Assembly: GCF_026210795.1 (NCBI RefSeq)
Contig: NC_089459.1
Location: 2,294,001 to 2,358,000, forward strand
Direction of reading: 5' to 3'
DNA length: 64,000 nt
Source: Rhizophagus irregularis
Lineage: Eukaryota; Glomeromycota; Glomeromycetes; Glomerales; Glomeraceae
Shown: positions 10,369-20,549 of the stretch, one piece after another
Layout of the letters: the number at the start of each line of letters is the position of its first letter
Position numbering within the stretch: the first letter of the stretch is position 1
The notes under the pieces: generated by a model
Told to the model about the DNA's origin: nothing
Seen by the model: the letters and a program-made list of their open reading frames with translations, nothing else
The model's database searches: none
Made by a program: the position numbers and the translations under genes

Positions 10369-10683
10369 ATGTTACTTAATACACAATATTCTTCTAAAGG
10401 GAAATTTGGATTCTTTTTCGCGTTTTCAGTTGTACTAATTAATTTAATTTGTTTATTTACTTTTGATTTTGATTTATGCATAGAAATTTCAACTACATTT
10501 ATAATTATGTTAATGTTGATCATGTCTAGCAGGGCGGTGATGATGTTTATATTGGCATTTCTTCTGTTTGGTGATGTTGCGAGACCTTTTCCACTCATGG
10601 AGCAAGGAATTGTGTTAGGACCATATATCTTGATACAATTGCTATTGTATAGACGCAAAGAAGTTAAAGATAACCTGTCATGA
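10369..10683 (+). CDS. Short hydrophobic ORF in element B
   Basis: 104 codons. Residues 8-32 and about 36-66 are strongly hydrophobic (FFAFSVVLINLICLFTF, FIIMLMLIMSSRAVMMFILA), so two or three membrane segments are possible, with a basic tail RRKEVKDN. AT-rich DNA readily yields such stretches. It follows the possible terminal exon and is in an element without a known protein. It may be chance; function unknown. Confidence 0.25.
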   Translation: MLLNTQYSSKGKFGFFFAFSVVLINLICLFTFDFDLCIEISTTFIIMLMLIMSSRAVMMFILAFLLFGDVARPFPLMEQGIVLGPYILIQLLLYRRKEVKDNLS

Positions 10684-11279
10684 CTGAATGTTTATTAGTA
10701 TAGGATTGAATTACATTTACTATCTCTTGTGGGACCAGTTGATGGAGAATCAAATATATGTCGTGCGTATTGTTATTTACGTTGGCTAAACCATGAACGC
10801 TATTAAGGATGAATTTAGAAGATTTTTAAAGAAAATGTTTATTATAAACGTTGTGAATGAGTGATACTACTGGAAATGAAAGCAGTAAGTTTCACAATAC
10901 CTGTTACGAAACTTCAGTTGTTTTTGTTTTATTTTTATTTTTAATAGAATTAGCTAATATTTTTGGATTAATTAGATTAAGTAGTATAGATTTTATAGTA
11001 GACTTTAGTATAGATTGTTATAATGTAATTTAATAAAATAATTTATTATTCAATAATATTTAACATTGACATATTAACATAAATAATAAAATATTGATAT
11101 GATGTTTATTATCTTAAAATAATGTACATCGTTAATGAACATTAAATTTAGGTGATGCACATCAAATGTTGTGACATCGGTAGTACATTGCAGGGTCCGA
11201 TGTTCAGCGTTTCTTTATGATGTACATCAAGTGACTGATGTACATTTGATGAACATTTTTCCCGTGACTTCCTGATGTA
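10684..11279. other. Right arm of element B, non-coding
   Basis: AT-rich sequence with no convincing reading frame. The last 180 bases carry several inverted or direct ATGTACAT and GATGTACATCA motifs before the TIR. Nothing else supported. Confidence 0.6.
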
Positions 11280-11604
11280 GCCGTACATCGTGCAAAAGTT
11301 CCCAGATCTCATTCAGACAATGGAAGTGATATACAAAAAATGTTAGAGAGCCGGAGAAAGCAGTTTAAGAAAATACTTGAAAAGGAATTTGACAAGCGCG
11401 GGCAATTCAAGTTTGCTCTATGTTCTCTTACCAAATTTCTTATAGATGATAAACCTGGGAATGATAAACCAGAAAAAAAGAATTCACAGACTGATTGGCT
11501 TAGAAATAAGCAAATTATAGTTAACAATAAAGCTGAAATAGATGACTACTTAAGCAATGCTTTCGAACAAATATTATACCAAGTGGAGGAGAGAGGAGGT
11601 AAGT

Positions 11605-12687
11605 CTAATGCTTGAGAATATATTTGGGTGGTAATACTGTGTCTGGCGGGACAATTTGAAGTTCTTCTCTTACAAATGAGCATCTAGGACCATTGTAAAG
11701 CTTATAGAGAACAGGTTGATTTTCTTTTATCAAATAAGAATTAATTGTAAAGACTTCGGAAGACCAATTGCAATCAGTTGCCCTTCTTCTCCCACCTTCT
11801 AATTCGCCAGGTTCTAAAAGGTGACGAACTTCTGTATAACTAGGTAAAAGAGGTTCATTATAACCAACTAGCCTCCTATGTTTTACCGAAGATTTAGCTA
11901 TTATTTTTTTTCCTTTTAATGCTAATTTTACAGCTTCATGGGGAGACATTCCTATTAACTGAGTAGGAGTGTTATTGTAAATATCATCATTTATACGAAG
12001 TCCCTTAACCCACGCTCTAGATCTATCACTTAAAGGTAAATGAAAATCTACAGCATCTTGCCGAAAATAAGCATACTTTTCAAATTCTTGATGGTCACGT
12101 TCAGCAATAGCTACAGAACGTTTAGAGTTGGCATACTGAATTTTTACACCATGTCTAAACAATAAATCCTTACATTCACCCATAAACTCAGTACCTCTAT
12201 CAATGATTAAAACATTTGGCCAAATAAGAGGGCAATTTGGGTCATCATAAATTTTTTGAAATGCCTTGGCCACTTGTGCAGATGATTTATTGGTTAAAGC
12301 AAAACTACGACGAAATCTAGTAGCTACATCTTTTATTACATGCCTATGCTTATAAATTCGATTGCCTATTTTACAATGAGAAAATGGTGTAGTATCAGAT
12401 TGATGAACATCATTTAGATCTTGTATATCAATAAAAGAAACATACTGAATGAATTTAGGCCGAGGCTTATGTATCTGATATAAAGCTTGACGGTTTAGCC
12501 ATTTTTTTATCACAGCTAAAGTGAAATCATACCCAGCTTTCTTGCAAACAACCAGCATCTTTTCAGCAGTCCGATAATAACCTTCAGATCTGTAATAAAA
12601 TTTCTGTAAAGTAAGATCCCGATCTAAGTCTTGAGCTTTTTGAAGATCGATATAAATAACCGGTCTTTCGGCTTGGCGCTCTCCCAT
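11605..12687 (-). CDS. Polinton integrase (RVE fold)
   Basis: A 360-residue protein in one frame. The DDE core is visible: Asp in HQSDTTPFSH (near residue 97), Asp in VLIIDRGTEFMGE (near 162) and Glu in AIAERDHQEF (near 197). A chromo-like or SH3-like tail follows (CNWSSEVFTINSYLI, PVLYKLYNGPRCSFVREELQ), which is the order seen in Polinton integrases rather than LTR ones. It would cut host DNA and join element ends. It is transcribed towards the left TIR, opposite to the ATPase 130 bases away, so the two may share a promoter region. It looks whole. A fragment of a second integrase start lies at 19,087. Confidence 0.85.
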   Translation of the reverse strand: MGERQAERPVIYIDLQKAQDLDRDLTLQKFYYRSEGYYRTAEKMLVVCKKAGYDFTLAVIKKWLNRQALYQIHKPRPKFIQYVSFIDIQDLNDVHQSDTTPFSHCKIGNRIYKHRHVIKDVATRFRRSFALTNKSSAQVAKAFQKIYDDPNCPLIWPNVLIIDRGTEFMGECKDLLFRHGVKIQYANSKRSVAIAERDHQEFEKYAYFRQDAVDFHLPLSDRSRAWVKGLRINDDIYNNTPTQLIGMSPHEAVKLALKGKKIIAKSSVKHRRLVGYNEPLLPSYTEVRHLLEPGELEGGRRRATDCNWSSEVFTINSYLIKENQPVLYKLYNGPRCSFVREELQIVPPDTVLPPKYILKH

Positions 12688-12817
12688 TCCAATTTTTATA
12701 ATTACGAAAAAAAGCTAGCATCTATAAAATCAGATTCTATTTATTAGCTAGAGCACTTTTTTCCTTGCGGTTAACAAAAATATGTTTCTTGAATAAGTAT
12801 CCTAGCTTTTCAAAACT

Positions 12818-13609
12818 ATGGAGTATTACGAGCTATGCAAATTAGACGAAACTGTACCTTCGAAAAAACAGAATCCATTTGCTCCTAAACTTCCATTTAG
12901 ACTAGAAGTTGCGGGCACCTCTGAGTCAGGAAAGACAAAGATGGTAGTACATCAGCTCCTAGGAAGTAAATATCCAAAAGTATATCCATGGATGTCTGGT
13001 GAAAAACGTGGTCATAAAATACCAAAAGGCAAAAGCAAAAATTTTGGTGAAAGATATATTTCGTGTGATGATCTAATTGTTGTTGTGCAACACCAAGATG
13101 AAGAGCTATGAGAAGTAGTACAATGTTTTTATGAATTTATAGCCATGGATAAGCAAGCTCCATGGTATGAAAATATGAGATTCAAGCTAATCGCACCTGA
13201 AGATCTACCTGATATTTCATCTTTTAAAAGAACTGGCCGATCTACTGTTATAGTCTTTGATGATCTTGCCGGAGAACCTTTGGCAACTCAGCTAAAAATT
13301 GTTCCTTTCTTTAGATCAGGCAGACATGAAGGAATTAGCTCAATTTATATTGCCCAGCGTTTCTATGAAATCCATCAAAATATACGCAGAAATTTTAAAT
13401 ATATTTCGTTGCATCGTGGATGTGAAACATTAGATAGTATAAAACGAATTCTTAAAGATATGTATGATGATTATGAGCCTCTAGCAAAAAAAGTTTATGA
13501 AGTGATAAAAAAACATTTCGTGGTTATTGATATCCAAAGACCATCTGATGACCCCTTATCAATTAGATTTAGATGGGACAAACCTTTAAAGGATTGGCAA
13601 AATGATTGA
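12818..13609 (+). CDS. A32-like genome-packaging ATPase of the Polinton (fossil)
   Basis: A FtsK/HerA-type P-loop ATPase of the kind Polintons and large DNA viruses use for packaging. Walker A is VAGTSESGKTKM near residue 32 of the first part, and Walker B is TVIVFDDLAGEP in the second part. PFFRSGRHEGISSIYIAQRF follows, matching the conserved Gln/Arg-rich sensor region of this family. Length is near the family norm of 250-280 residues. It sits head-to-head with the integrase. The copy looks broken, about once. Confidence 0.8.
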
Positions 13610-13774
13610 ATTCAGGATGATTCGTGCTTTGTGGCCTCATCTATATCCATAAGGTAAAGTTTCATAGGGGGTAGTCCTGTCTTTTGGTTCTTCTGCGTAT
13701 CAGATTGGAAACCCATAACTTTTATTTCTATAGTCTGAATAAAAAGTTTCTTTCTTTTTGGTTGGATGAAAATA

Positions 13775-14860
13775 TCACCTGTATATAAGCCATATAATTA
13801 ATATTACTGTAAAGGCAAGAATAATAAAGAAGAATATAAGTGGGATTATTTTCTGATCATTAACTAAAGTATTACTATTACCTCCTAACGCAATAACAGG
13901 TACGGCTGGAATACTATCATAATCTCCTTTTCCATCAGGTTCGCACACTGAGTAGTGTGAAGGAAAATGGGGTATCTCTTCTACTACTTCATCATGCTTA
14001 TAATCATTAGATGATGAGACTGGGTCCGCTTCTGCACTACCTATTTTTGAATCATGAATTATCTGATGTGGTTGCGAAACAATCTGATCTAGTTCATCTT
14101 CCAGATTACTTACCCTGGACCTGAGACAGAAAATTAACCTATCCTTAAATGATGAATTTTGCGTAACTTTTTCCAGTTCATTTTCTAATTCTTTTGCTTT
14201 AATCTCAAGAGAGGGATTGCTACACAACTGGTTAGTATCAGAATTCTTTAATAAAACTTTCTGCATAGCTTGTTCCAACTCAGCCTCCAGTTCATTTATT
14301 TTAGTTCCAAGAGAGATGATATCAGAATCCTTCAAAGATGAATCTTTTTGCATCAAAGATATTATACTTTCCAGTGATTTAACCGTAGACTTTAGCGATT
14401 CTATTTCTTTTAACTGCTTGGCATTAAGATCGGCATGAGACTTTTGTTCGCAAGTAATTTGGGAAACAAGCTTATTATTCAAACCATTTAGTTGATTAGC
14501 TAGAGGAATCATTTGATTCATAGATTTTTGCATACGCTCATTTTCTTCATAGGAGCGGTCTAGATCATTTTGTATACTCTCATTTTCTTCATGAGAGGCG
14601 TCCAAGGCGCTTTGCATACACTTATTTTTTTTATCTAAGGCATGATATTTAGTTATAAGCTGTTTGGCAGATCTTATAAATTTTTCGCGATCTTTTTTTA
14701 GCTGTTCTTCAAGTTCTAATCGGCTTGGTAGATATCGATTGGATGGAGAGCTTCCAAGTTTACTGCTATTACTATTACCTACCGTATATAGCGGGCCACA
14801 GTACCCTGGGTATCTTGCAAAAATCGGGGGTTTGACCCTGTACCCCCGGGTACTAAACAA
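13775..14860 (-). CDS. Coiled-coil protein with C-terminal membrane anchor
   Basis: About 330 native residues. Residues 50-270 are heptad-like coiled coil (LEEQLKKDREKF, ALDASHEENESIQNDLDRSYEE, LEAELEQAMQKVLL) with internal repetition. An acidic linker follows, and the C-terminus is one hydrophobic segment (PLIFFFIILAFTVILIIWLI) ending YR, a tail-anchor layout. The first 26 or so residues are encoded by the end of a pogo-type MITE (14,782-15,094) that sits in the gene's 5' end, so the present start at 14,860 is secondary. No family recognised. Its position among Polinton genes suggests an accessory or membrane-associated role. Confidence 0.5.
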   Translation of the reverse strand: MFSTRGYRVKPPIFARYPGYCGPLYTVGNSNSSKLGSSPSNRYLPSRLELEEQLKKDREKFIRSAKQLITKYHALDKKNKCMQSALDASHEENESIQNDLDRSYEENERMQKSMNQMIPLANQLNGLNNKLVSQITCEQKSHADLNAKQLKEIESLKSTVKSLESIISLMQKDSSLKDSDIISLGTKINELEAELEQAMQKVLLKNSDTNQLCSNPSLEIKAKELENELEKVTQNSSFKDRLIFCLRSRVSNLEDELDQIVSQPHQIIHDSKIGSAEADPVSSSNDYKHDEVVEEIPHFPSHYSVCEPDGKGDYDSIPAVPVIALGGNSNTLVNDQKIIPLIFFFIILAFTVILIIWLIYR

Positions 14861-15094
14861 AGCCTAAAAATTCCGTTTTTTGCGAATATCTCACGATCTA
14901 CCGGTCCAATTTGAACGATCATTTTTTTATTTTGAAGAGCTCAATGAGAGCTATCAAACAAAAAACAGATGGCTCAAATCTGATCACTAGATCACGAGAT
15001 AATTGTAAAATATCCCCCCAGGTACTATACAATTCTATGAAATTTTTCAAGGGGGGTACTATGCATAGGGGGTACTATGGCCCACGATATACGG
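14782..15094. mobile_element. pogo-type MITE
   Basis: A 313-bp non-coding insert. The TIR reads CCGTATATAGCGGGCCACAG on the left and, reversed, CCGTATATCGTGGGCCATAG on the right, both running into AGTACCC. TA duplication at 14780-14781 and 15095-15096. The CCGT start and AGTACCC end resemble the TIR of the pogo/Tigger element at 46,934, so it may be mobilised by a related transposase. Confidence 0.75.
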
Positions 15095-15096
15095 TA

Positions 15097-15413
15097 CATC
15101 GTTTAAAGTGTAGATTTGAGGCATAGTTTTTTATCTCACAAATATAGACAAAAAAAAAAATAATAACATTTTTCAAAATAATATGCTCTTCCTATATTTC
15201 CAAAATGATACATTTATCCTAATTATCCCAATAAATCTTTTCGAATTAATGTATTTATCCTATTTATTCTATTAAATTATTTTCGAAATAATACATTTTT
15301 TCTAAATATCATAAAAACTACGCTTATCTTATTTATTTCAAAGAATACATTTTTTCTAGTCATCCTATTTAATATTTTTTGAAATATTTTATCTGAAAAA
15401 AAAATACATCATC
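15097..15413. other. AT-rich spacer with degenerate repeats
   Basis: Contains four or five imperfect copies of AATACATTTWTCCTATTTAT-like sequence (near 15,190, 15,250, 15,290, 15,345 and 15,400). No reading frame of note. It lies between two divergent Polinton genes and could hold their promoters. Confidence 0.4.
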
Positions 15414-15884
15414 GTGATTATAGTTAGACAGCGTATAAATTGTAATGCGCCTTTATTTTCAACAGCTGATTACAATTTTATTATGCAACGTGAAAATGAA
15501 AGGCCGAGAAAGAAAGTTTTAGATGAATTGATGGACAAATATAAGACATCAATGAAGCGCATATATCAGATTTGGAGAGGCGAAGAAGCTAATAGAATTG
15601 TCTGGAATCAACCAATAGCTGATATTTCTAATACTACATATGCGGGTGGGTGTTTACCTGTAGTAAACTACGACTCACCTCCTGCTATTTCCTCTCCACC
15701 TGCCTTACCACTGAAGAAAAATAGCCGAAAAAAGAAAACAGGTAAAATAAGTGTAGCATCTACTGAGACGGAAACAGAGGTACTTTCACAGCGCAGTGCT
15801 AATACCACTGATAATACTGATAATATATCTAAAATGGGATCTGAACTTGAAGAGATATTAAAACAAATGGATAATATTAAATAA
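15414..15884 (+). CDS. Small protein with N-terminal helix-turn-helix
   Basis: The best ATG is at 15483 (MQRENERPRKKVLDEL), giving 133 residues. Residues 8-40 (KVLDELMDKYKTSMKRIYQIWRG) look like a resolvase-type or homeo-like helix-turn-helix. A Pro/Ser linker and a basic patch KKNSRKKKTGK follow, then a Ser/Thr-rich acidic tail. The layout suggests a small nuclear DNA-binding protein of the element. No named family. It is convergent with the retropepsin-like gene on the other strand. Confidence 0.5.
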   Translation: MIIVRQRINCNAPLFSTADYNFIMQRENERPRKKVLDELMDKYKTSMKRIYQIWRGEEANRIVWNQPIADISNTTYAGGCLPVVNYDSPPAISSPPALPLKKNSRKKKTGKISVASTETETEVLSQRSANTTDNTDNISKMGSELEEILKQMDNIK

Positions 15885-15889
15885 CTTAC

Positions 15890-18800
15890 TTCTTTTCAGC
15901 AAGTATTTTTATAGCACTTATTGCCTTACCAAGCCACTCTTCAGCTTTTGCAAGACGTTCTTCAAGCTTTACACACTTTTTTTTAAGTCCTCCTCACTAT
16001 TTGGGCTAGAGGAGTTGGTAGATGCTTGGTCCTGATCTTCTTTTGGCGGATCTTCAACTTCTGGAGCTTTGCTAAAAGTTGGGATAATGTAAGCTTTCCC
16101 ATGTAACTTCATTCAGAATTGATTTTTATTTGGGTCAAGGACACCTTGAACTTTCCTAATCCATATCATACCTAAACATAACATTAGTTCAGGTTCTCCA
16201 TTATCAATACGAGTAAAATTTCCAGTAGCTGTGACAGTTTTACCATCCTTATCCTTTATACTGATTGGTACATCAGTAAACCATTCCAATGAATCAGTAA
16301 TGTGTTTGGAATTACCTTTTATTGCGAAGTCTGATAGCTTATCAGCTTTCCATCCAAGGGCATTAATTGTTGCATTATTCGCTCCCCCGAACTCACTCGC
16401 ACTATCTAAAAAAGAATTAGAGATCGTTAAATCATCTATTTTAGCATTCAGATATTGTAATGATGAAAACCACTCATCTGATATTGATTCTTTCTTCTGA
16501 ACTGTATGAGACTGACACATTTTTCGCATTGCCGGTGAAAGTTTTGGAAATAATTCATCATATGTTTTTGGCTGACTGGACTCTAGAGGTAACTTATCAT
16601 TTAGTGGTAGTTGTTTTTTTTTTCAGGTGTATAATACTACGCATTTTCTACTTTATCATAACCATCTTCCTCATTATCTGAATCTGGAGGCGTATATTGG
16701 GGCTGTGTAGATGGAAGTTGAGGATAGTAACATTGAGTAAAATTGGATTTAGCTACAGGATTTAACCTTGGGCAATTGTTTTTCTTATGCCCTTCCTGTC
16801 TGCAATTACTGCAATAAAAAGGCTTTTGAGATTGATCATTAAGTGATATCCTACCAAACTTAGATGTCATTTGACCAATTTCATCTATTTTTGACTCTAA
16901 TCTATCGATTCTAGATGATTGCAACTTTTCTGGCTTTTGCGGTTTAGGAGGTGGCCCATAAGCTTTTGCGACCACTCTCATTATTTCTTCCCTAGTAAGT
17001 GTATTAGGGAAAGGATTAGCGCTTTCATATGTATCAAGAAGCTGTTCCATATTTTTGGGAGGAACTGGTGGAGGTATCTTTTTAGTTTGCTGGACCATTT
17101 GTGATTGGAAATCGGCTTTTTGTTTTTCTAATAAAGACTGGTATTCAGTTTTTTGCTGTGCTAGTGCATTCTGGATTGCTTTTTGCATATCTTCAAAAGA
17201 TATTCCATGCTGTTGTGAGGCTGAAACAGGTGAAAGTTCATATATTTGCCAAGATGTTCGATTAGATACTAGCGGATCAGATGTTCTATTTCTTTTATGT
17301 CTAGCTATTCGGCGTAATTCTATCTCATAAAGCTTTTTAGCTAATTCATCTAATAGCAAATGTTCACCAATATCTTCAGCTTTTTCAAGCCATAAAAGTG
17401 GTAAAGCATCTAAGAACTTTCTACGTAATTCTTCAGGTCTATAGTTAGCTCGTTTACCTATTCGTAATATTTTTCTATATAATTCATCTATAGTCATATC
17501 TCCCTTTCTGATTGTTCCATACATCAAATCCCAAAGTTCCTCTTCTACTGTAGGGAAATGAGTTTTTAGCCACTATACGGCTTGACCAAATCGAATACCA
17601 GCTACAACTACTGTATTTCCAGCATTAGCATTTGGTGCATTTACAGGAGCATTAGTAGAACGGCCACCTGCTATACGCCAGTCTTCATTCCAAGCATCTT
17701 CTACAGCTCTTAACTTGACTATTGCATTTCCTGGTTGGCCAACAGCCTCATTTAATGCATTAGCTCCTATCTGTACTGCAGTTCGCCCATTTACTGCAAC
17801 TAAGTTAGCCTGCCCTGTATTATCGAGTAAGTTAGTTAGCTCCCAATTCTGCTTTGTAGTAATCTCATCATCGAACCATTCTAAAGTCCTTCCTCTCATA
17901 CAGGCTCTTAAATGTCCTATTGCATTATCTCTTCCTGTTGGAGGACCTGCTACATTATCATTTGGATCTATTCTCCGATTCTGCAAGTCTAGTCTAAGTT
18001 GTGCAAGAAAGTCTGGGATACTATCATCCCAGTCGAAATATGGATGAGGTATTCCTGCCATGTTTACTTGATTAGGTGGATTATTCTGAAGCGCCAAAAT
18101 TTGTCCCTGTAAATTTAAATTATTCTGGTGCTCTGCTTGGGTCTTATTTTTCCATTTCTCGTATCGTTCATAGAGCCTGTCTCGATTAAATTCTAACAGA
18201 CCTATATCCCCTCTACTTCGCTGTAAGTGGTGGGCATTTCGCTGATACAATAATTGTAAGGCAAATTTTTCTTGTACCAGCATACCTATACGGGCTTGTT
18301 TTCTTGCCATATTACCTATCATTCTATTTACCTGGTTTTGAGTATTAGTTTGATATTGATGGAGATCACCAATAACATTAGTTATCCTACCTTCAGCAAG
18401 TTGCCTTCGTATAATTTCATTATCACGTTCAGCTTCTGCATCATAACGCCTTTGTTGCTCACGGACTAAATCCTGATGCAAATTATTTTCTTTTCAGCGT
18501 ATCTGCCTTGTAGCTCTTTTTATTTGGTCTATAAGAATATCCCTAGTTGTTGCTCTATTATCCACATAACCATCTATAGCATTTGCTAGCTCTGTGATTG
18601 TGGCCATATTATCATCAGAATTATACAAGTCTGGAGAATTCCCTCGTTCAGGCAAATTTTTTCGTGATGAGATGCTTTTGATCCAGCATCGCAATTTCTT
18701 AACTTGTTCCTCAGATTCTACTAACTGCTCTTCTAAACTAGAAATATATTTTCCCTTATCTCGCACATCATTCCTAGCTTGATATAGCTGACTTTTTAGG

Positions 18801-19060
18801 GTAGAGATTTCAGATTTTAACTTTACTATCTCTTCTTTCGAAGCATTTTCAAGGCGCTCTATCTCCTTATTGAGATCTTGAATTTCTTGCTCACATCGGG
18901 TATAATCCCGTTCCAGTTGATTAATTCATCTCTCATTCTGACGATTAGTATCAACTTCTATCTGCAATTCACTATGAAGATGATAGTTCTCTTCTTCCAG
19001 CTCAACTTTATGTTCTTCACATGTTCTTCTCTGCCTTAGGTGAGATCTGTGAAATGACAT
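15890..19060 (-). pseudogene. gag-like and retropepsin-like gene inside the Polinton (fossil)
   Basis: Parts seen from the 5' end: a long coiled coil (about 19,060-18,500); a second coiled coil leading to a capsid-like segment (HLRACMRGRTLEWFDDEITT near 17,880; GDMTIDELYRKILRIGKRAN and FLDALPLLWLEKAEDIGEHL near 17,400); a CCHC knuckle (CSNCRQEGHKKNNC near 16,800); and a retropepsin-like stretch (ATINALGWKADKLSDFAIKG near 16,350). No reverse transcriptase, RNase H, integrase or LTRs accompany it, so it is either a domesticated gag-pro cassette of the Polinton or a remnant. I recall similar long proteins as abundant in Rhizophagus. It looks broken, a few times. Confidence 0.6.
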
Positions 19061-19086
19061 TCTTTTTTTCGTGATTATAAAAGAGA

Positions 19087-19150
19087 ATGGGAGAACCTTT
19101 GATTTATATTGATCCTCAGAAAGCGCATGATCTTAACCAGGATTTGGGTT
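19087..19150 (+). pseudogene. Fragment of a second Polinton integrase start
   Basis: The plus strand reads MGEPLIYIDPQKAHDLNQDL, closely matching the first residues of the integrase encoded at 12,687 (VIYIDLQKAQDLDRDL). The match stops after about 20 codons. It lies 27 bases upstream of, and opposite to, the gag-like gene. It marks either a partial duplication within the Polinton or the trace of another Polinton. Confidence 0.6.
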
Positions 19151-19358
19151 AAGGACTAATCTGGAAAATTCGGCAGGTAGTACATTTCACAATTATACTA
19201 GGCGATCATGCATGCAGATTATATAGTGCAAAAAAATAAAGTATAAGCTATGTTTGGCCTCGACATAGTTGAGAGATACATAATACTAATATTTAGTTGA
19301 AAGATATTGCAAAGCGCCATAAGGGCTAGGCTAATAATTATACATGAAATATATTACA

Positions 19359-20549
19359 CTATTTTAATAAAGAATCTATACTCCAGAAAATTTGGCGCAT
19401 ATACTCACAATTATTATGTAAATCTGAGAAATTTATAGTAGTAGTCTCTCCATTAATACTAATATTTCCAGTTTTATAATAGCCAATATCTAGTAAATTA
19501 TATTGATAATGTTTGCCTGCCAATTTACACTTATATAGTACATATTCTGAACTTCTAACAAAGTTTTCATTGCCATTGTTGAGATATTTATCAATACGAT
19601 AATATTCAGGATTTGATAGCCACTTTAACATATAGTTCCATCCTGAATATTCAACAATTCTATAGCCTTGCCGATGTAATTCTATAAAAGCAACTATGTA
19701 TGCTACATTATTTAATCATTCCCATAACTGTTCTCTCTTCTTTTCTACCCAGCTTTGTGAAGAATAATGATCATATAATATAGGAAGATTCTGATAATAT
19801 GCAGGCATATCTTTAGCTTGAATTCTATCTCCATAATTAATTCCCGCTAGAAGATAACTGGGATCCCATATATAGTCTATATATCGATCATCAGGAACTC
19901 TTATTTTGCAAGGAGTTATACCTAGAAACTTCTTCTTGTCAGGAGTACCATCATTCCTCACCATATTCCAAACTCGTTTTGCCCAAGTTTCAGGTCTCAA
20001 CTTGAAAGCTCTCCAAGCCCGTTAGATAATTTTTGCATTATTAAATATATGATATGCAGTCTTTTTCCACAATTCATAGTTTGCATCACATCTAATTCTA
20101 AAACCCCGACTAGGAAAATCAGTAAATTTACCACAAATCTCATAAATTTCATCTTTACTTAATTCCAATGCTATTCTTCCTCCTTTTTTCTGAATAGGAT
20201 TAGAATATGCAAGATGCTTTTTAGTGGATTTAGTAATGCATTCATTCAGATGATTATTCGCATATTCAATTGTATTTTCACGAATAGTTACTAAGGAGTC
20301 GCATACAGTGCAATAAATATAAACTGAGCGCTCTCTGACTCTAAATCTCCCATTCTTATATGATCTTTCAGTCATTTGGATAAAAGCATTCTTGGAGAAG
20401 TATTTTGGGTTATTCTCGAGAAGTTTCTTAAATGGATAAGAAATTCAAGAACACCACATTTCTGGAGTTTCATCACTATACCTATATTGCAGATTATTTA
20501 ATGCCTGCACTACAACAGGATTTAAACCGGAATAGTTAGTTTTAACCAT
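19359..20549 (-). pseudogene. Unknown Polinton-region gene with Cys/His cluster (fossil)
   Basis: A frame of about 395 codons starting at the ATG at 20,549 (MVKTNYSGLNP). It holds a Cys/His cluster (YIYCTVCDSLV and HLNEC) near residue 70, which could bind zinc, then a conserved-looking body with many aromatic residues (YIDYIWDPSYLLAGINYGDR, EYVLYKCKLAGKHYQYN). No family recognised; I have a weak memory of similar Rhizophagus proteins. It looks broken about three times. It may be a Polinton structural or accessory gene, since no capsid gene is otherwise visible, but nothing in the sequence proves that. Confidence 0.45.

Larger units (their letters stand above)
8412..11279. mobile_element. Second TIR element, carries micro-exon array B
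   Basis: The left end TACATCAGGAAGTTAC (8412) is mirrored by GTGACTTCCTGATGTA (ending 11279). AAAAATRT and ACAT-rich arms follow on both sides (ATGTACATCAAGTG and relatives near 11,100-11,270; ATGTACATTTATG and CATCATCAATGCA near 8,450-8,540). I could not fix a target duplication. No transposase is recognised. Inside are array B, a possible terminal exon (10,226-10,363) and a hydrophobic ORF. It lies in the same Polinton gene as the CACTA-like element, and its TIR is unrelated to that element's. Confidence 0.65.
3966..11609 (+). pseudogene. Polinton C2H2-finger gene, interrupted by two DNA elements
   Basis: This gene starts just inside the left TIR. The best start is the ATG at 3973 (context ACCATGG). 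The N-terminal part shows a C2H2-like finger (CKRCGHECSTLQKLCEHLKR), then a Gln/Lys-rich low-complexity stretch. Coding flanks are seen at 3973-4487, 8146-8411 and 11,280-11,609. A CACTA-like element (4,488-8,145) and a second TIR element (8,412-11,279) lie between them. The last part is basic and helical (KMLESRRKQFKKILEKEFDK). Its place beside the TIR and on the plus strand fits a Polinton accessory gene. Function unknown; treated as broken. Confidence 0.6.

Noticed and set aside
13775-14860. Polinton minor capsid or fibre protein
   Set aside because: Long coiled coil and tail anchor are compatible with many roles; no capsid motif is visible.
15890-19060. A complete LTR retrotransposon nested in the Polinton
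   Set aside because: No LTR pair, reverse transcriptase or integrase around the gag-like gene; only gag and protease-like parts are seen.
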